From the NCBI GenBank assembly GCA_035530375.1, contig DATKUY010000005.1:1-64000 (forward strand): a stretch of 64,000 nucleotides of DNA. Reading direction: 5' to 3'. The notes beneath the pieces were generated by a model that saw nothing but the letters and a program-made list of their open reading frames with translations, was not told the origin of the DNA and searched no databases. Position numbers and translations under genes: made by a program. Below are positions 6,818 to 16,470 of the stretch, piece by piece. Position 1 is the stretch's first letter. Each line of letters begins with the position of its first letter. Source of the DNA: Sulfuricella sp035530375. Lineage in GTDB: Bacteria > Pseudomonadota > Gammaproteobacteria > Burkholderiales > Sulfuricellaceae.

Positions 6818-9800
6818 GTGCCACAAACACTCCGGAACCTCGCCGCCACCCTTCCCGCCTGCATGATCTCCGACCGCCACGCTTTCCGGCGGCAACTGGA
6901 CAAGCTGCGCGCGCTGGCCGCTGTCGGCAAACCGGTGGACACTCCCCTGCAGCAACTGGAAAACGCCATCACGCGCTCGTCCGACCGGCTGAAACAACGC
7001 CTGGCCAGCCTGCCAGTCCCCGACTACCCCGAAGAACTGCCGGTATCCGGCAAGCGTGGCGAGATCGCCGCCGCCATCGCCGCCAATCAGGTGGTGATCG
7101 TCTGCGGCGAGACCGGCTCGGGCAAAACCACCCAGTTGCCGAAAATCTGCCTGGAACTCCAGCGCGGCGCGGCCGGGCTGATCGGCCACACCCAGCCGCG
7201 CCGGATCGCCGCCCGCACCGTGGCCTCGCGCATTTCACAGGAACTGCGCAGCCCGCTCGGCCAGGTGGTCGGCTACAAGGTACGCTTCACCGACCACACC
7301 GGCCCGGACAGCTACGTCAAGCTGATGACCGACGGCATCCTGCTGGCGGAAACCCAGAATGACCGCTTTCTCAGCGCCTACGACACGATCATCATCGACG
7401 AGGCGCACGAACGCAGCCTCAACATCGATTTTCTGCTTGGCTACCTGAAACAGATCCTGCCGAAACGGCCCGACCTGAAGGTCATCGTCACCTCGGCCAC
7501 CATCGACGCCGAGCGCTTTTCAAGACATTTCGACGGTGCGCCGGTCATCGAAGTATCAGGCCGGCTGTATCCGGTGGAGATGCGCTACCGTCCGCTGCAT
7601 TCAAGGAAACCGCTGAACAAAGCCCCCTCCCCCTCGACGGGGGAGGGTTGGGGAGAGGGTGAAAATTTTAACGCTTACCCCTCTCCCCAACCCTCTCCCA
7701 CAAGGGGAGAGGGAGCAATGGAGAAAGACGCTGATCCTGATTTGGCCGATCTCGAAACCGCCATCCTCGACGCGGTGGATGAAGTTTCGCGCACCGGTTC
7801 CGGCGATATCCTGATTTTCCTGCCCGGCGAACGGGAAATCCGCGATACCGCCGAAGCGCTGAGGAAGCACCACCCGCCCGGTTCCGAAATCCTGCCGCTG
7901 TTCTCCCGTCTTTCCGCCGCCGAACAGGAGCGGGTATTCAAGCCCGGCGGCACGCGGCGCATCGTGCTCGCCACCAATGTGGCGGAAACCTCGCTCACCG
8001 TACCCGGCATCCGCTACGTGATCGACCCCGGCCACGCCCGCCTGCTGCGCTACAGCTACCGCTCCAAGGTGGAACGGCTGCAGGTCGAAAAAATCTCGCA
8101 GGCCTCCGCCAATCAGCGCGCCGGCCGCTGCGGGCGGGTGATGAGCGGGGTATGCGTGCGGCTGTACTCGGAAGAGGATTTCAACAGCCGCCCCGCCTTC
8201 ACCGACCCGGAAATCCGCCGCAGCAACCTGGCTGCGGTGATCCTGCGGATGAAGGCACTGGGACTGGCCGACATCGAAGACTTCCCCTTCCTCGAACCGC
8301 CCGATTCGCGTGCTATCGCCGACGGTTTCAAGCTGCTCGAGGAACTGGGCGCAGTGGATGCGCAGCGCGCCCTGACCGAGACCGGACGCCAGCTCGCCAA
8401 GCTGCCGATCGACCCGCGCATCGGGCGGATGATTCTGGCGGGCAAGGCGGAAAACTGCCTGAGCGAAATATTGATCATCGCCTCCGCCCTGTCGGTGCAG
8501 GACCCACGCGAGCGTCCGATGGAACGGCGGCAGGCGGCGGATGACGCTCACCGCCGCTTCCAGGACGACAACTCCGATTTCCTGGCCTATATCAAACTAT
8601 GGGCGTTTTACGACGAGGCGTTGAAGCACAAGAAATCCAACCGCAAGCTGCTCGACCTGTGCCGCGAACATTTTCTCTCCGCCACGCGTCTGCGCGAATG
8701 GCGCGAGATCCACGGCCAGCTTCATGCCCAGGCGGTCGAAATGGGCCTGCGCCCGAACCAGACCCCGGCCAGTTACGAAGAAATCCACCGCGCCCTGCTC
8801 GCCGGCCTGCTCGGCAATCTCGGCGTCAAGGCCGATGCGCAGGAATACGCCGGAGCAAGGGAGATCAAGTTCATGCTGTTTCCCGGCTCGGTGATTTTCA
8901 AGAAAGCGCCGAAATGGGTGATGGCGGCGGAATTGACCGAGACCACCCGGCTCTATGCCCGCTGCGCCGCGAAAATCGAACCGGAATGGGTGGAGAAAGT
9001 CGCTGCACCGCTGCTGCACCGCCACTACTTCGACCCCCACTGGGAAAAGACCACCGCCCAGGTCGCTGCCTTCGAGCGCGTCAGCCTCTACGGCCTGACC
9101 CTCATCCCGCGCCGCCGCGTCCACTACGGCAACATCAACCCGAAAGAATCGCGCGAGATTTTCATTCGCGGCGCATTGGTGGCGGGCGAATTCAATTCGC
9201 GCGCGCCGTTCTTCGAACACAACCGCAAGCTGGTCGCCGAGATCGAAGAGCTGGAGCACAAGTCGCGCCGCCAGGATGTGCTGGTGGACGAAGAGCGCAT
9301 TTATGCCTTCTACGATGCGCGCATCCCGGAGGGCATCCACAACGGCGCGGACTTCGAGAAATGGCTGGCCGATCAAAACAAGCGCCCTTCACCATTGCCC
9401 CCTCGCCCCTCCGGGGAGAGGGTTGGGGAGAGGGGTGCCCCGCCGAAGAAACGCCCTCTCCCCAACCCTCTCCCGCAGGCGGGAGAGGGGGCGAACGTAA
9501 AAGGCGCTTGCTCTGACCGGCTGTTGTTCATGAGCCGCGACGACCTGATGCGCCATGGCGCCGAGGCCGTCACCGAGGAACTGTTCCCCGAAATCCTGAC
9601 CCTCGGCGAAACGCCCTGCCCTCTGAGCTACCGTTTCGAACCCGGCCATCCGCTCGACGGCGCCACCCTCAGCGTGCCGCTGCACCTGCTCAACCAGCTC
9701 GATGCCAGGCGCTTCGACTGGCTGGTGCCGGGCATGATCCGCGAAAAGCTCACGGTGCTGGTCAAATCCCTGCCCAAGCGGCTGCGCAGCGCCTGCGTGC

Positions 9801-10936
9801 CGGTGCCGGACTTCGTCACCGCCGCATTGATCGCGATGCCCGCCGGTCAAGGCGCGCTCACCGAGTCCCTCGCCACCTTCATCCGCAAGAAAACCGGCCA
9901 GGAAGTCCCTCCCGAAACCTGGAAAGATGCCGATCTGCCCCTGCACCTGCAGATGAACTTCAAGGTGGTGGACGAGGCAGGCGTCGAGATGGCCTCCGGC
10001 CGCGACCTCGCCGAGCTCAGGGAAAAACTCGGCCAGGCCGCACGCCTCACCTTCGCCCAGGCACCGCAACTCGACATCGAAAAGGAAGGGCTGACCAACT
10101 GGGATTTCGGCGACCTGCCGGAGAAGATCGCCTTCAGCCACAGCGGCCAGTCCCTCACCGGCTACCCGGCGCTGGAAGACGATGGCGATTCGGTCTCGAT
10201 CCGCCTGTTCGACACCCCCGAAGCCGCGAACGCCGCCATGCGCGCAGGCGTCAGGAAACTGCTGCGCCTCGTCCTCAACCCGCAGATGAAGCAGATGGAA
10301 AAAAGCCTGCCCGCCTTCACTCAATCCGCCCTGCAACTGCGTACCGTCGCCAGCCCCGACGACCTCAGGGAAGACCTGCTCACCGCGATCACCGACCGCG
10401 CCTTTATCGGCGACGACGAATTGCCACGCACCACCAAGGCCTTCGCCACCCAGAAAGACCGGGCGCGCACCCGCCTCGCCGCCGTCTGCGACGGTGCCTG
10501 CCGCATCCTCGCCACCATCGCCGCCGATTACCAGACCGTGCAGAGCAAGCTCGCCACCAAGCTGCCGGGCAACATCGCCGCCGACATCCGCGAACAGCTC
10601 GGCCATCTGGTCTACAAGGGCTTCATCAGCACGACGCCGTGGGAGCAATTGCAGCACCTGCCGCGCTACCTCAAGGCCATCGTGCGGCGGCTGGAAAAAT
10701 ATCCGACCGCAATGGAGCGCGACGCCAAATCGACCGCCGCCATCCATGCGCTATGGCAGGATTATCAGAAGCGCGTGGAAAAGCATCGCAAGGAAAAGAT
10801 CGACGATGCGGAACTGGCCCGGTTCCGCTGGATGCTGGAAGAACTGCGGGTATCGATGTTCGCCCAGGAACTCAAGACCCCCTACCCGGTTTCGGTGAAA
10901 CGCCTGCAGAAGGCATGGGAAAGCGTGAAGCCATGA
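6818..10936 (+). CDS. hrpA: ATP-dependent DEAH-box RNA helicase HrpA
   Basis: About 1372 residues, slightly longer than the usual 1300. It is a DEAH-box helicase acting on mRNA and stalled ribosomes. Walker A GETGSGKTT is near residue 97, DEAH near 192, SAT in VTSATIDAERF, and the helicase C domain with QRAGRCGR follows; then come the HA2 and long HrpA-type C-terminal domains. The start is uncertain: GTG 6818 gives the N terminus matching Escherichia coli HrpA (TLRNLAATLPACMISDRHAF), GTG 6776 adds 14 residues, ATG 6863 removes 15. Two Pro/Gly-rich inserts (about residues 268-300 and 856-892) are translated palindromic repeats absent from ordinary HrpA. The stop overlaps the next gene by 4 bp (ATGA). 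Confidence 0.93.
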   Translation: MPQTLRNLAATLPACMISDRHAFRRQLDKLRALAAVGKPVDTPLQQLENAITRSSDRLKQRLASLPVPDYPEELPVSGKRGEIAAAIAANQVVIVCGETGSGKTTQLPKICLELQRGAAGLIGHTQPRRIAARTVASRISQELRSPLGQVVGYKVRFTDHTGPDSYVKLMTDGILLAETQNDRFLSAYDTIIIDEAHERSLNIDFLLGYLKQILPKRPDLKVIVTSATIDAERFSRHFDGAPVIEVSGRLYPVEMRYRPLHSRKPLNKAPSPSTGEGWGEGENFNAYPSPQPSPTRGEGAMEKDADPDLADLETAILDAVDEVSRTGSGDILIFLPGEREIRDTAEALRKHHPPGSEILPLFSRLSAAEQERVFKPGGTRRIVLATNVAETSLTVPGIRYVIDPGHARLLRYSYRSKVERLQVEKISQASANQRAGRCGRVMSGVCVRLYSEEDFNSRPAFTDPEIRRSNLAAVILRMKALGLADIEDFPFLEPPDSRAIADGFKLLEELGAVDAQRALTETGRQLAKLPIDPRIGRMILAGKAENCLSEILIIASALSVQDPRERPMERRQAADDAHRRFQDDNSDFLAYIKLWAFYDEALKHKKSNRKLLDLCREHFLSATRLREWREIHGQLHAQAVEMGLRPNQTPASYEEIHRALLAGLLGNLGVKADAQEYAGAREIKFMLFPGSVIFKKAPKWVMAAELTETTRLYARCAAKIEPEWVEKVAAPLLHRHYFDPHWEKTTAQVAAFERVSLYGLTLIPRRRVHYGNINPKESREIFIRGALVAGEFNSRAPFFEHNRKLVAEIEELEHKSRRQDVLVDEERIYAFYDARIPEGIHNGADFEKWLADQNKRPSPLPPRPSGERVGERGAPPKKRPLPNPLPQAGEGANVKGACSDRLLFMSRDDLMRHGAEAVTEELFPEILTLGETPCPLSYRFEPGHPLDGATLSVPLHLLNQLDARRFDWLVPGMIREKLTVLVKSLPKRLRSACVPVPDFVTAALIAMPAGQGALTESLATFIRKKTGQEVPPETWKDADLPLHLQMNFKVVDEAGVEMASGRDLAELREKLGQAARLTFAQAPQLDIEKEGLTNWDFGDLPEKIAFSHSGQSLTGYPALEDDGDSVSIRLFDTPEAANAAMRAGVRKLLRLVLNPQMKQMEKSLPAFTQSALQLRTVASPDDLREDLLTAITDRAFIGDDELPRTTKAFATQKDRARTRLAAVCDGACRILATIAADYQTVQSKLATKLPGNIAADIREQLGHLVYKGFISTTPWEQLQHLPRYLKAIVRRLEKYPTAMERDAKSTAAIHALWQDYQKRVEKHRKEKIDDAELARFRWMLEELRVSMFAQELKTPYPVSVKRLQKAWESVKP
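7623..7713. repeat. REPIN-like palindromic repeat inside hrpA, copy 1
   Basis: Two inverted copies of a C-rich unit: CCCTCGACGGGGGAGGGTTGG..(7623-7659) and CCCTCTCCCCAACCCTCTCC..(7678-7713), separated by about 18 bases. It is read in frame as APSPSTGEGWGEG ... PSPQPSPTRGEG. It falls between the first helicase domain (RYRPLHSRKPLNK) and the next conserved block, where E. coli HrpA has a short linker. Confidence 0.85.
9398..9489. repeat. REPIN-like palindromic repeat inside hrpA, copy 2
   Basis: The same paired inverted unit as at 7623-7713, again with a spacer of about 18 bases (9398-9435 and 9454-9489). It is read in frame as RPSGERVGERGAP ... PLPNPLPQAGEGA, inserted after FEKWLADQNK in the C-terminal part of HrpA. 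Both copies keep the reading frame open. Confidence 0.85.
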
Positions 10937-11388
10937 GCCTGCAGATCTGGGTCGACGCCGACGCCTGCCCCGCCGTCATTAAGGAAATCCTGTTTCGCAC
11001 CGCCGAACGGCGCCATGTCCCGCTGACCCTGGTGGCCAACCAGCCGCTGCGCACGCCGCCGTCGCGCCACATCAGGACCATTCAGGTGCCCGGCGGGTTC
11101 GACGTGGCGGACGACAAGATCGTTCAGGAGATCGATGCCGGCGATCTGGTCATCACCGCCGACATTCCGCTGGCTGCAGCGGTCATCGCCAAGGGCGGCC
11201 ACGTCCTCAACCCGCGAGGCGAATTCTATTCCGAGGAAAACATTCGCGAACGCCTGACCATGCGCAACTTCATGGATGAACTGCGCGGTAGCGGTGTCAA
11301 TACCGGCGGCCCGTCCGCTTTCAGCCAGTCCGACCGCCAGAATTTCGCCAACCAGCTCGACCGCTTCCTGACGAAAAACAGGCCATAA
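10933..11388 (+). CDS. YaiI/YqxD family (UPF0178, DUF188) protein
   Basis: A 151-residue protein with the family N terminus IWVDADACPAVIKEILFRTA, the central VDVADDKI-like segment (FDVADDKIVQEIDAGDLVIT) and the C-terminal LNPRGEFYSEENIRERL. The acidic residues suggest a PIN-like nuclease fold, but biochemical function is not established for this family. Its ATG overlaps the hrpA stop (ATGA), so the two genes are likely co-translated. A degraded second copy of its last 68 codons lies at 14650-14856, beyond the sensor kinase gene. Confidence 0.9.
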   Translation: MSLQIWVDADACPAVIKEILFRTAERRHVPLTLVANQPLRTPPSRHIRTIQVPGGFDVADDKIVQEIDAGDLVITADIPLAAAVIAKGGHVLNPRGEFYSEENIRERLTMRNFMDELRGSGVNTGGPSAFSQSDRQNFANQLDRFLTKNRP

Positions 11389-11591
11389 CAGAGGCCAAAG
11401 AATCATCGACCGCCCCAACCTGCGCTGAAAAACCGGCTAACGGCTGCCCCCTTCAGGAATAATGTCGCTTCTACATATTGCTGCAAAACTGGAAAGCGGC
11501 GCCGAACCGGTTTACTATCCAGTTCAAGGATCGGATGCCTAACCGTTACCCAAACCCGTTTACACAAGGGGTACCCCGAAAGGCCTGAATT

Positions 11592-14561
11592 TTGCCTGTT
11601 TCGCATAAACCCTCCACGCTTTTCTCCCGTGCATTTATCTGGATTCCCCTGCTGTCGTTTACCCTTGTCACTTTGCTGATCGGTGCCGTTGGCTACACGA
11701 TTTTTGCGCAATACAAGCGATCCATCGAGCAGCAAGAAATCATTGATCTGGGCGCGATTGCCGACTTGAAGGTTGCACAGATTTCCGCTTGGCGAAATAG
11801 CCAGGTACGGGGGGCAGAATCCTTCATGCGAGGCGCGATCATTCCGGAAATTTTTGAGCGATGGCTGCGTGAAGGCGCCAAGCTGAATAAGGACAGACAG
11901 AAAATTTTGAATGCGCTGGCCGGGATGCGACAGACACAAGGCTATCAGGACACTCTGGTATTCGATCGGCAAGGGATGTCCAGAATTGCCACCAAAGAGG
12001 GCTATAAACCCGATGCGGAAGAAATACAATTAGCCTTGGAAGCCATGCGCGACAGAAAAATACTGTTTCGAGATATCCACTGGCACGGTGGTAACCTCGA
12101 CAAGCGACTTGAATTCCACTACTTTGCACCGCTCATGGTGACTGACGAAAAAGGGTCACGCGTCGTGGGCGCGATAATGCTTGTGGTGGCGCCCGACCTG
12201 TATCTGTTCCCGATGATCCAGTCCTGGCCCACCTCCAGCCCTAGCGCCGAGACACTGTTGGTTCGTCGGGACGGCGACGATGTTCTTTTTCTCAATACAC
12301 TGCGGCATAAAAAGGTTGCGCCCCTCTCCTTGCGTATTCCGATTGCCACGCCAAACCTGCCTCCAGCCATATGGTTTCGGGGCGGGCGGGAATTGGGGCG
12401 TGGCATAGATTATCGCGGTGTTCCCGTGGTTTCCGTTATTCGAGAGATTCCGGCTACGCCCTGGATCATGGTGGCGAAAATAGACCGGGATGAGCTTCTC
12501 GCACCGGTCAACGCACTTCAGCGATGGGTCCTGTTCTTGTCGCTGCTGTTCATCGCGGACGCCGGATTTTTGATCCTGGCATGGCGCAGGGAATATCATG
12601 CGCGCAAGCAGTCCCTCAGGACGAAACAGGAATACAAGGCCATCATACAGACGGCAAGGGACGGATTTCTGGTGGTCGATGCCCGTGGAGGGCGACTTCT
12701 CGACGTTAACGAGGCCTATTCCAGAATGACCGGCTACAGCACGGAAGAGCTCCTGAATATGCGGATCGCCGATATCGAGGCCATGGAATCCCCCGAGCAG
12801 GTCGATCGACACAACAAGAATATCCAGGATGCCGGCGGCGATCTGTTTGAAACCCGCCACCGCTGCAAGGATGGCCGGATCATCGATGTCGAAGTCAGCG
12901 TGCAATGCCTGGATTTACATGGGGGCGTGTCCATTGCGTTCATCCGCGACATCACCGAACGCAAGGCGACGGAACAGAAAATCCTGCGCCTCAACCGGCT
13001 CTATCTGGGGCTCAGCCGCGCCAATGAAGCCATTGCCCATATTCATGACCGCAATGCGCTGCTCCAGGAAATCTGCCATATTGCCGTCGAGTATGGGCGG
13101 TTCAGGCTGGCGTGGATCGGGCTGATCAATCACGAAACGCAGGATGTCGAAATCGTCGCGTCCAGCGGCGAAGCGCAGGCTTATCTCGAAAACCTGGATA
13201 TTCTTTCCGTTGATGCGGACAAACCCGGAGGGTGTGGACCCACCGGAGCCTCAATCCGGGAGCACAGGATCTATATTTGCAACGATTTTTCCTCCCATCC
13301 ATTAACCCTGCCATGGCGGGAACGTGCACGGAATCATGGGCTTTATGCTTCCGCTACATGCCCGCTCATCCATGAAGGACGAGCAATCGGCGCCTTTGTG
13401 CTGTATGCGGGCGAAAAGAATTATTTCGACCAGGAAATGACGACCCTGCTTACCGATCTTTCCACGGATATTTTTCTTGCGCTGGAAAATATCGCTCGCG
13501 AGGAAAAACGTGCGCAGGCGGAGCAGGTCATACTGGAAGGGAGAAAATTTCTGCATCAGGTGATCGATGCTGATCCGAACTGCATTTTTGTCAAGGATGC
13601 CGATGGCAGGCTGCTGCTGGCCAACCTGGCCTTTGCCACCAAAGTTGGCAAAATATCGCAGGAACTGGTCGGCATCAAGACTGCCACGCTGCTCCCGAAC
13701 CGGGAGCAGTATGAATTAAATCTGGAGATGGACCGCAAGGCCATCGAAACGCGGCGTAAAGTGCAGTACATCATTCCTCTGGAAATGGACGGCGACGAGC
13801 GATGGATGCAGATAATCAAGGTGCCGATGGAGCAGCGCGACGGCACGGTGCACATACTCGGCATCATGATGGATATCACCGACAGCAAACTGGCCGAGGA
13901 AGAGCTCACCGAAGCCTACAGGGAGCTGGAAAAGGTAACCACCCATCTGGAAGTGGTCCGGGAGGAGGAACAAAAGCGGATTGCGCGCGAACTCCACGAT
14001 GAAATGGGCTCCGTGCTGGCCGCGCTGCATATCAATGTTTCCCTGCTGGCGCAGGAGATTCCCGCCGAAATGGAGCATCTGCAAACGTATGCGGATGCCC
14101 TGGCCAAGCTGGTGGCAAGCGGCATCCAGGCCATGCGCAATACGGTGGCCAGTCTGAGGCCCTGCCTGCTGGAAGAAGTGGGGCTCAAACTGGCGCTGGA
14201 GCAATGTGTCCAGAATTTCCGGCTGAACGCCGGGATCGAATGCGAACTGCGCCTGCCCGAAGAAGAAATAACGCTGGACGAAACCCGGAGCACCGCCATT
14301 TTCCGCATCGTTCAGGAATCGTTGAGCAACGTGGCGAAATACGCCGGAGCCAGCAAGGTAAACATCACCCTGAGCGATTGGGATGAGTCGTTGGTGCTGA
14401 CCGTCAAGGACAACGGCAAGGGCTTCGACCCGACTATCCGGAAAGCCAAGTCTTTCGGCCTGATCGGAATCCGGGAACGCGCCGCACTGGTAGGCGGCGT
14501 GGCCGACATCAGCAGCGCACCGGGCAAGGGGACTGTCGTACAGGTGAATTTTCCCCTGTGA
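11592..14561 (+). CDS. Membrane sensor histidine kinase, PAS-GAF-PAS, NarX/DegS type
   Basis: 989 residues. A membrane span at about 16-38, a large periplasmic sensor region to about 305, a second span at about 308-328, a PAS domain (345-460; DGFLVVDARGGRLLDVNEAY, ending FIRDITERK), a GAF domain (about 485-640), a second PAS (about 650-770) and a HisKA_3 kinase core with phospho-acceptor motif RIARELHDEMGSVLAAL and ATP-binding DNGKGFD. This class normally phosphorylates a LuxR-type response regulator; none is adjacent, so it is an orphan kinase. The start is a TTG with AAAGG upstream; no nearby ATG gives a better N terminus. It is flanked by the intact YaiI gene and a YaiI fragment. Confidence 0.88.
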   Translation: MPVSHKPSTLFSRAFIWIPLLSFTLVTLLIGAVGYTIFAQYKRSIEQQEIIDLGAIADLKVAQISAWRNSQVRGAESFMRGAIIPEIFERWLREGAKLNKDRQKILNALAGMRQTQGYQDTLVFDRQGMSRIATKEGYKPDAEEIQLALEAMRDRKILFRDIHWHGGNLDKRLEFHYFAPLMVTDEKGSRVVGAIMLVVAPDLYLFPMIQSWPTSSPSAETLLVRRDGDDVLFLNTLRHKKVAPLSLRIPIATPNLPPAIWFRGGRELGRGIDYRGVPVVSVIREIPATPWIMVAKIDRDELLAPVNALQRWVLFLSLLFIADAGFLILAWRREYHARKQSLRTKQEYKAIIQTARDGFLVVDARGGRLLDVNEAYSRMTGYSTEELLNMRIADIEAMESPEQVDRHNKNIQDAGGDLFETRHRCKDGRIIDVEVSVQCLDLHGGVSIAFIRDITERKATEQKILRLNRLYLGLSRANEAIAHIHDRNALLQEICHIAVEYGRFRLAWIGLINHETQDVEIVASSGEAQAYLENLDILSVDADKPGGCGPTGASIREHRIYICNDFSSHPLTLPWRERARNHGLYASATCPLIHEGRAIGAFVLYAGEKNYFDQEMTTLLTDLSTDIFLALENIAREEKRAQAEQVILEGRKFLHQVIDADPNCIFVKDADGRLLLANLAFATKVGKISQELVGIKTATLLPNREQYELNLEMDRKAIETRRKVQYIIPLEMDGDERWMQIIKVPMEQRDGTVHILGIMMDITDSKLAEEELTEAYRELEKVTTHLEVVREEEQKRIARELHDEMGSVLAALHINVSLLAQEIPAEMEHLQTYADALAKLVASGIQAMRNTVASLRPCLLEEVGLKLALEQCVQNFRLNAGIECELRLPEEEITLDETRSTAIFRIVQESLSNVAKYAGASKVNITLSDWDESLVLTVKDNGKGFDPTIRKAKSFGLIGIRERAALVGGVADISSAPGKGTVVQVNFPL

Positions 14562-14649
14562 CCATTGCCTGGACGCTTCGGCGGCACCAACGTCCCTGCC
14601 TGGGGCGGGATTTCCACCGGAGCGGCGCCATGACTGCTTGGGCGGCCCA

Positions 14650-14856
14650 TTTTCCAAGGGCGGCCATGCGCTCAACCCGAGGGGCGAGTTTTATTCCGAG
14701 AAGAATATTCGCGAACGCCTGACCATGTGCGACTTCATGGACGCATTACGCGGCAGCGGCATCTGTACCGGCGGCCCATCCGCCTTCAGCCGGGCCGACC
14801 GCCAGAATTTCGCCAGCCAGATGGACCGCTTTCTGTCAAAAAACATCAAGGCTTGA
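14650..14856 (+). pseudogene. Duplicated 3' fragment of the YaiI-family gene
   Basis: The open frame encodes KGGHALNPRGEFYSEKNIRE and continues to the end of the protein, matching the last 68 residues of the intact YaiI-family gene at 10933-11388 at roughly 80 percent. The N-terminal two thirds, including the DADACP motif, are missing. There is no promoter or ribosome site, so it is read as a gene remnant. It follows the sensor kinase gene directly, so the kinase lies between a complete and a partial copy. Confidence 0.8.
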
Positions 14857-14887
14857 TGGCGGCAGGCGTCATCTGCCGCCCCGGTTT

Positions 14888-16309
14888 CTAGAGGTAGTGG
14901 CTGTAGACCATCTGGCCGTTGAGTTGCTGGTGGTTGGTGGTGATGCCGGTCACGCCCGAAGTGGCCGTCACCATGGGCGCATAGCTGAATGCCAGGTCGA
15001 GGTGCGACTTCTTGTCGAAAGCATAGCCGAAGCCTGCGGTAATGTGGTTCTTGATGGTGGCGGGGAAAAGCGCATTGAGATAGGTGTCCGGCACCGGGTT
15101 GTTCGCCATGTTCAGGCCCGCGCGCAGGGTCAGCGCATCGGTCATACGATAGGCCGCGCCCAGCATCAGGACATTCTGGTCTTTCCAGTCCTGGAAAAAC
15201 ACCACGTTCATAGGCAGGCCATTAAAGGCGGCTGCCATGCCGGTATTGCCGGCCGGAGTGAACTCCATCTTGAAATCTTTCATGACGGCGCCCCAGTTGA
15301 TGCGCTTGTAGTCCGCCGCCAGCGTCCATTTGTCGTTGGCCTCGTGGGAAACGCCGATGCCATAGGTTTCCGGCCATTGGAAATCCTTCACGGTCATTTT
15401 GCCGGCAACGGGAATGGTCTGGTTTGTCGGCCCACCGGCAAAATTGACGTTGAAGGAGACCGTGGCATCCTGGGCTTCCAGGTCGGACAAACGGGTCTTG
15501 GAGTGGTAGGTCGCACCGATGGTGGTTTTGCTGTCGAGCTTGTAGGTGAAACCGATTTTACCGGCATAACCGGTGCCCACCGCCTGGCCGGTGAATTTGT
15601 TGTGATTGGAGAAGTCGAAATAACCCCAGTTGACCGGGTTAGCGCCGTCGAGCCCCGGCATCACGTTGGTCAAAAAGCTTTGAATCATGCCCCCCGATGC
15701 CGTCGCCATCGGCGAAACGCCGCCCGCCATTTGCAGGAAATCCGTGCCTTTCACCGCCATTTTCACATCCATGCCGGCCCAGACGTAATCCAGAGAGCCG
15801 CCGATCTTCAGATTCGGATTGACGTCATAGGCAAGCGGGAAAATGACCCGGCCAACGCTCACTTCGGAACGGTTGACCAAGCCCGGGGATGGAGTCTGGC
15901 CGGCAGGATTGGACAAAATCGAGTCGCTGCCGTATTCGGTCCCCATGCCGCCCTGGCCATACATGCCGACACCAAACAGCAGCCCGTTCCGCTTCCTGGC
16001 CCAGCCGAACGCCGGCCCGCCGAACAGGTCGGCGCTGGAGCGCGATGTCGTCCCGCCGGCAGACGATTTCACGTGTGGAGCGAGAAAGCCAAAAGCAAGG
16101 TCAAGAACGCTTCCTTCGTCCATCAACGCCAGCGTCGCCGGATTATTCATCATTGCCGCCGTACCGTTGTCATAGGCCATCGAGGCGCCGCCCATCGCCT
16201 GGGCTGTGGCGCCATAGCCTTCCATATTCATGCCGTTGGTCGCCAGAGCAGATTGGGAAAGCGCAGATACCGCCAGTATGCAGGAAAGTGCGAGTGGTTT
16301 GATTTTCAT
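14888..16309 (-). CDS. FadL/OmpP1/TodX family outer membrane channel
   Basis: 473 residues with signal peptide MKIKPLALSCILAVSALSQS-ALA and the FadL N-terminal hatch motif: TNGMNMEGYGATAQAMGGAS followed by NNPATLALM. The rest alternates as expected for a 14-strand beta barrel and ends in an aromatic-rich C terminus (MVYSHYL). Family members pass long-chain fatty acids or aromatic and aliphatic hydrocarbons through the outer membrane; the substrate here is not predictable. The gene is alone, convergent with the YaiI fragment, and its upstream region contains the dispersed ACCGCAAAG repeat. Confidence 0.88.
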   Translation of the reverse strand: MKIKPLALSCILAVSALSQSALATNGMNMEGYGATAQAMGGASMAYDNGTAAMMNNPATLALMDEGSVLDLAFGFLAPHVKSSAGGTTSRSSADLFGGPAFGWARKRNGLLFGVGMYGQGGMGTEYGSDSILSNPAGQTPSPGLVNRSEVSVGRVIFPLAYDVNPNLKIGGSLDYVWAGMDVKMAVKGTDFLQMAGGVSPMATASGGMIQSFLTNVMPGLDGANPVNWGYFDFSNHNKFTGQAVGTGYAGKIGFTYKLDSKTTIGATYHSKTRLSDLEAQDATVSFNVNFAGGPTNQTIPVAGKMTVKDFQWPETYGIGVSHEANDKWTLAADYKRINWGAVMKDFKMEFTPAGNTGMAAAFNGLPMNVVFFQDWKDQNVLMLGAAYRMTDALTLRAGLNMANNPVPDTYLNALFPATIKNHITAGFGYAFDKKSHLDLAFSYAPMVTATSGVTGITTNHQQLNGQMVYSHYL

Positions 16310-16342
16310 AAGCGGTACAATTCATCCGACAAAAAATAGTTG

Positions 16343-16470
16343 AACCGCAAAAGCGCAAAGACGCAGAGGAAAGACAAAGAGTAATCAAGATCAACCCACT
16401 CACCGGTTGGGTGAATGCCCAATCTCTATTCATGGCCTTTATTTCTTTGCGTCTTCGCGTCTTTGCGGTT
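16343..16470. repeat. Inverted ACCGCAAAG-type dispersed repeat
   Basis: The left arm AACCGCAAAAGCGCAAAGAC (from 16343) is the reverse complement, with few changes, of GTCTTCGCGTCTTTGCGGTT ending at 16470. The 330-bp gap between the FadL gene and the Sel1 gene holds this element and AT-rich DNA, with no gene. Related copies are at 18081-18110 and 51732-51812. Confidence 0.7.

Noticed and set aside
11500..11535. GTTCAAGGATCGG as a tRNA T-arm
   Set aside because: No cloverleaf could be drawn around it and there is no acceptor stem.
14897..16339. 480-codon open frame opposite the FadL-type gene
   Set aside because: Antisense shadow; composition is Arg/His/Gly-rich without any family, and the FadL reading is clear.
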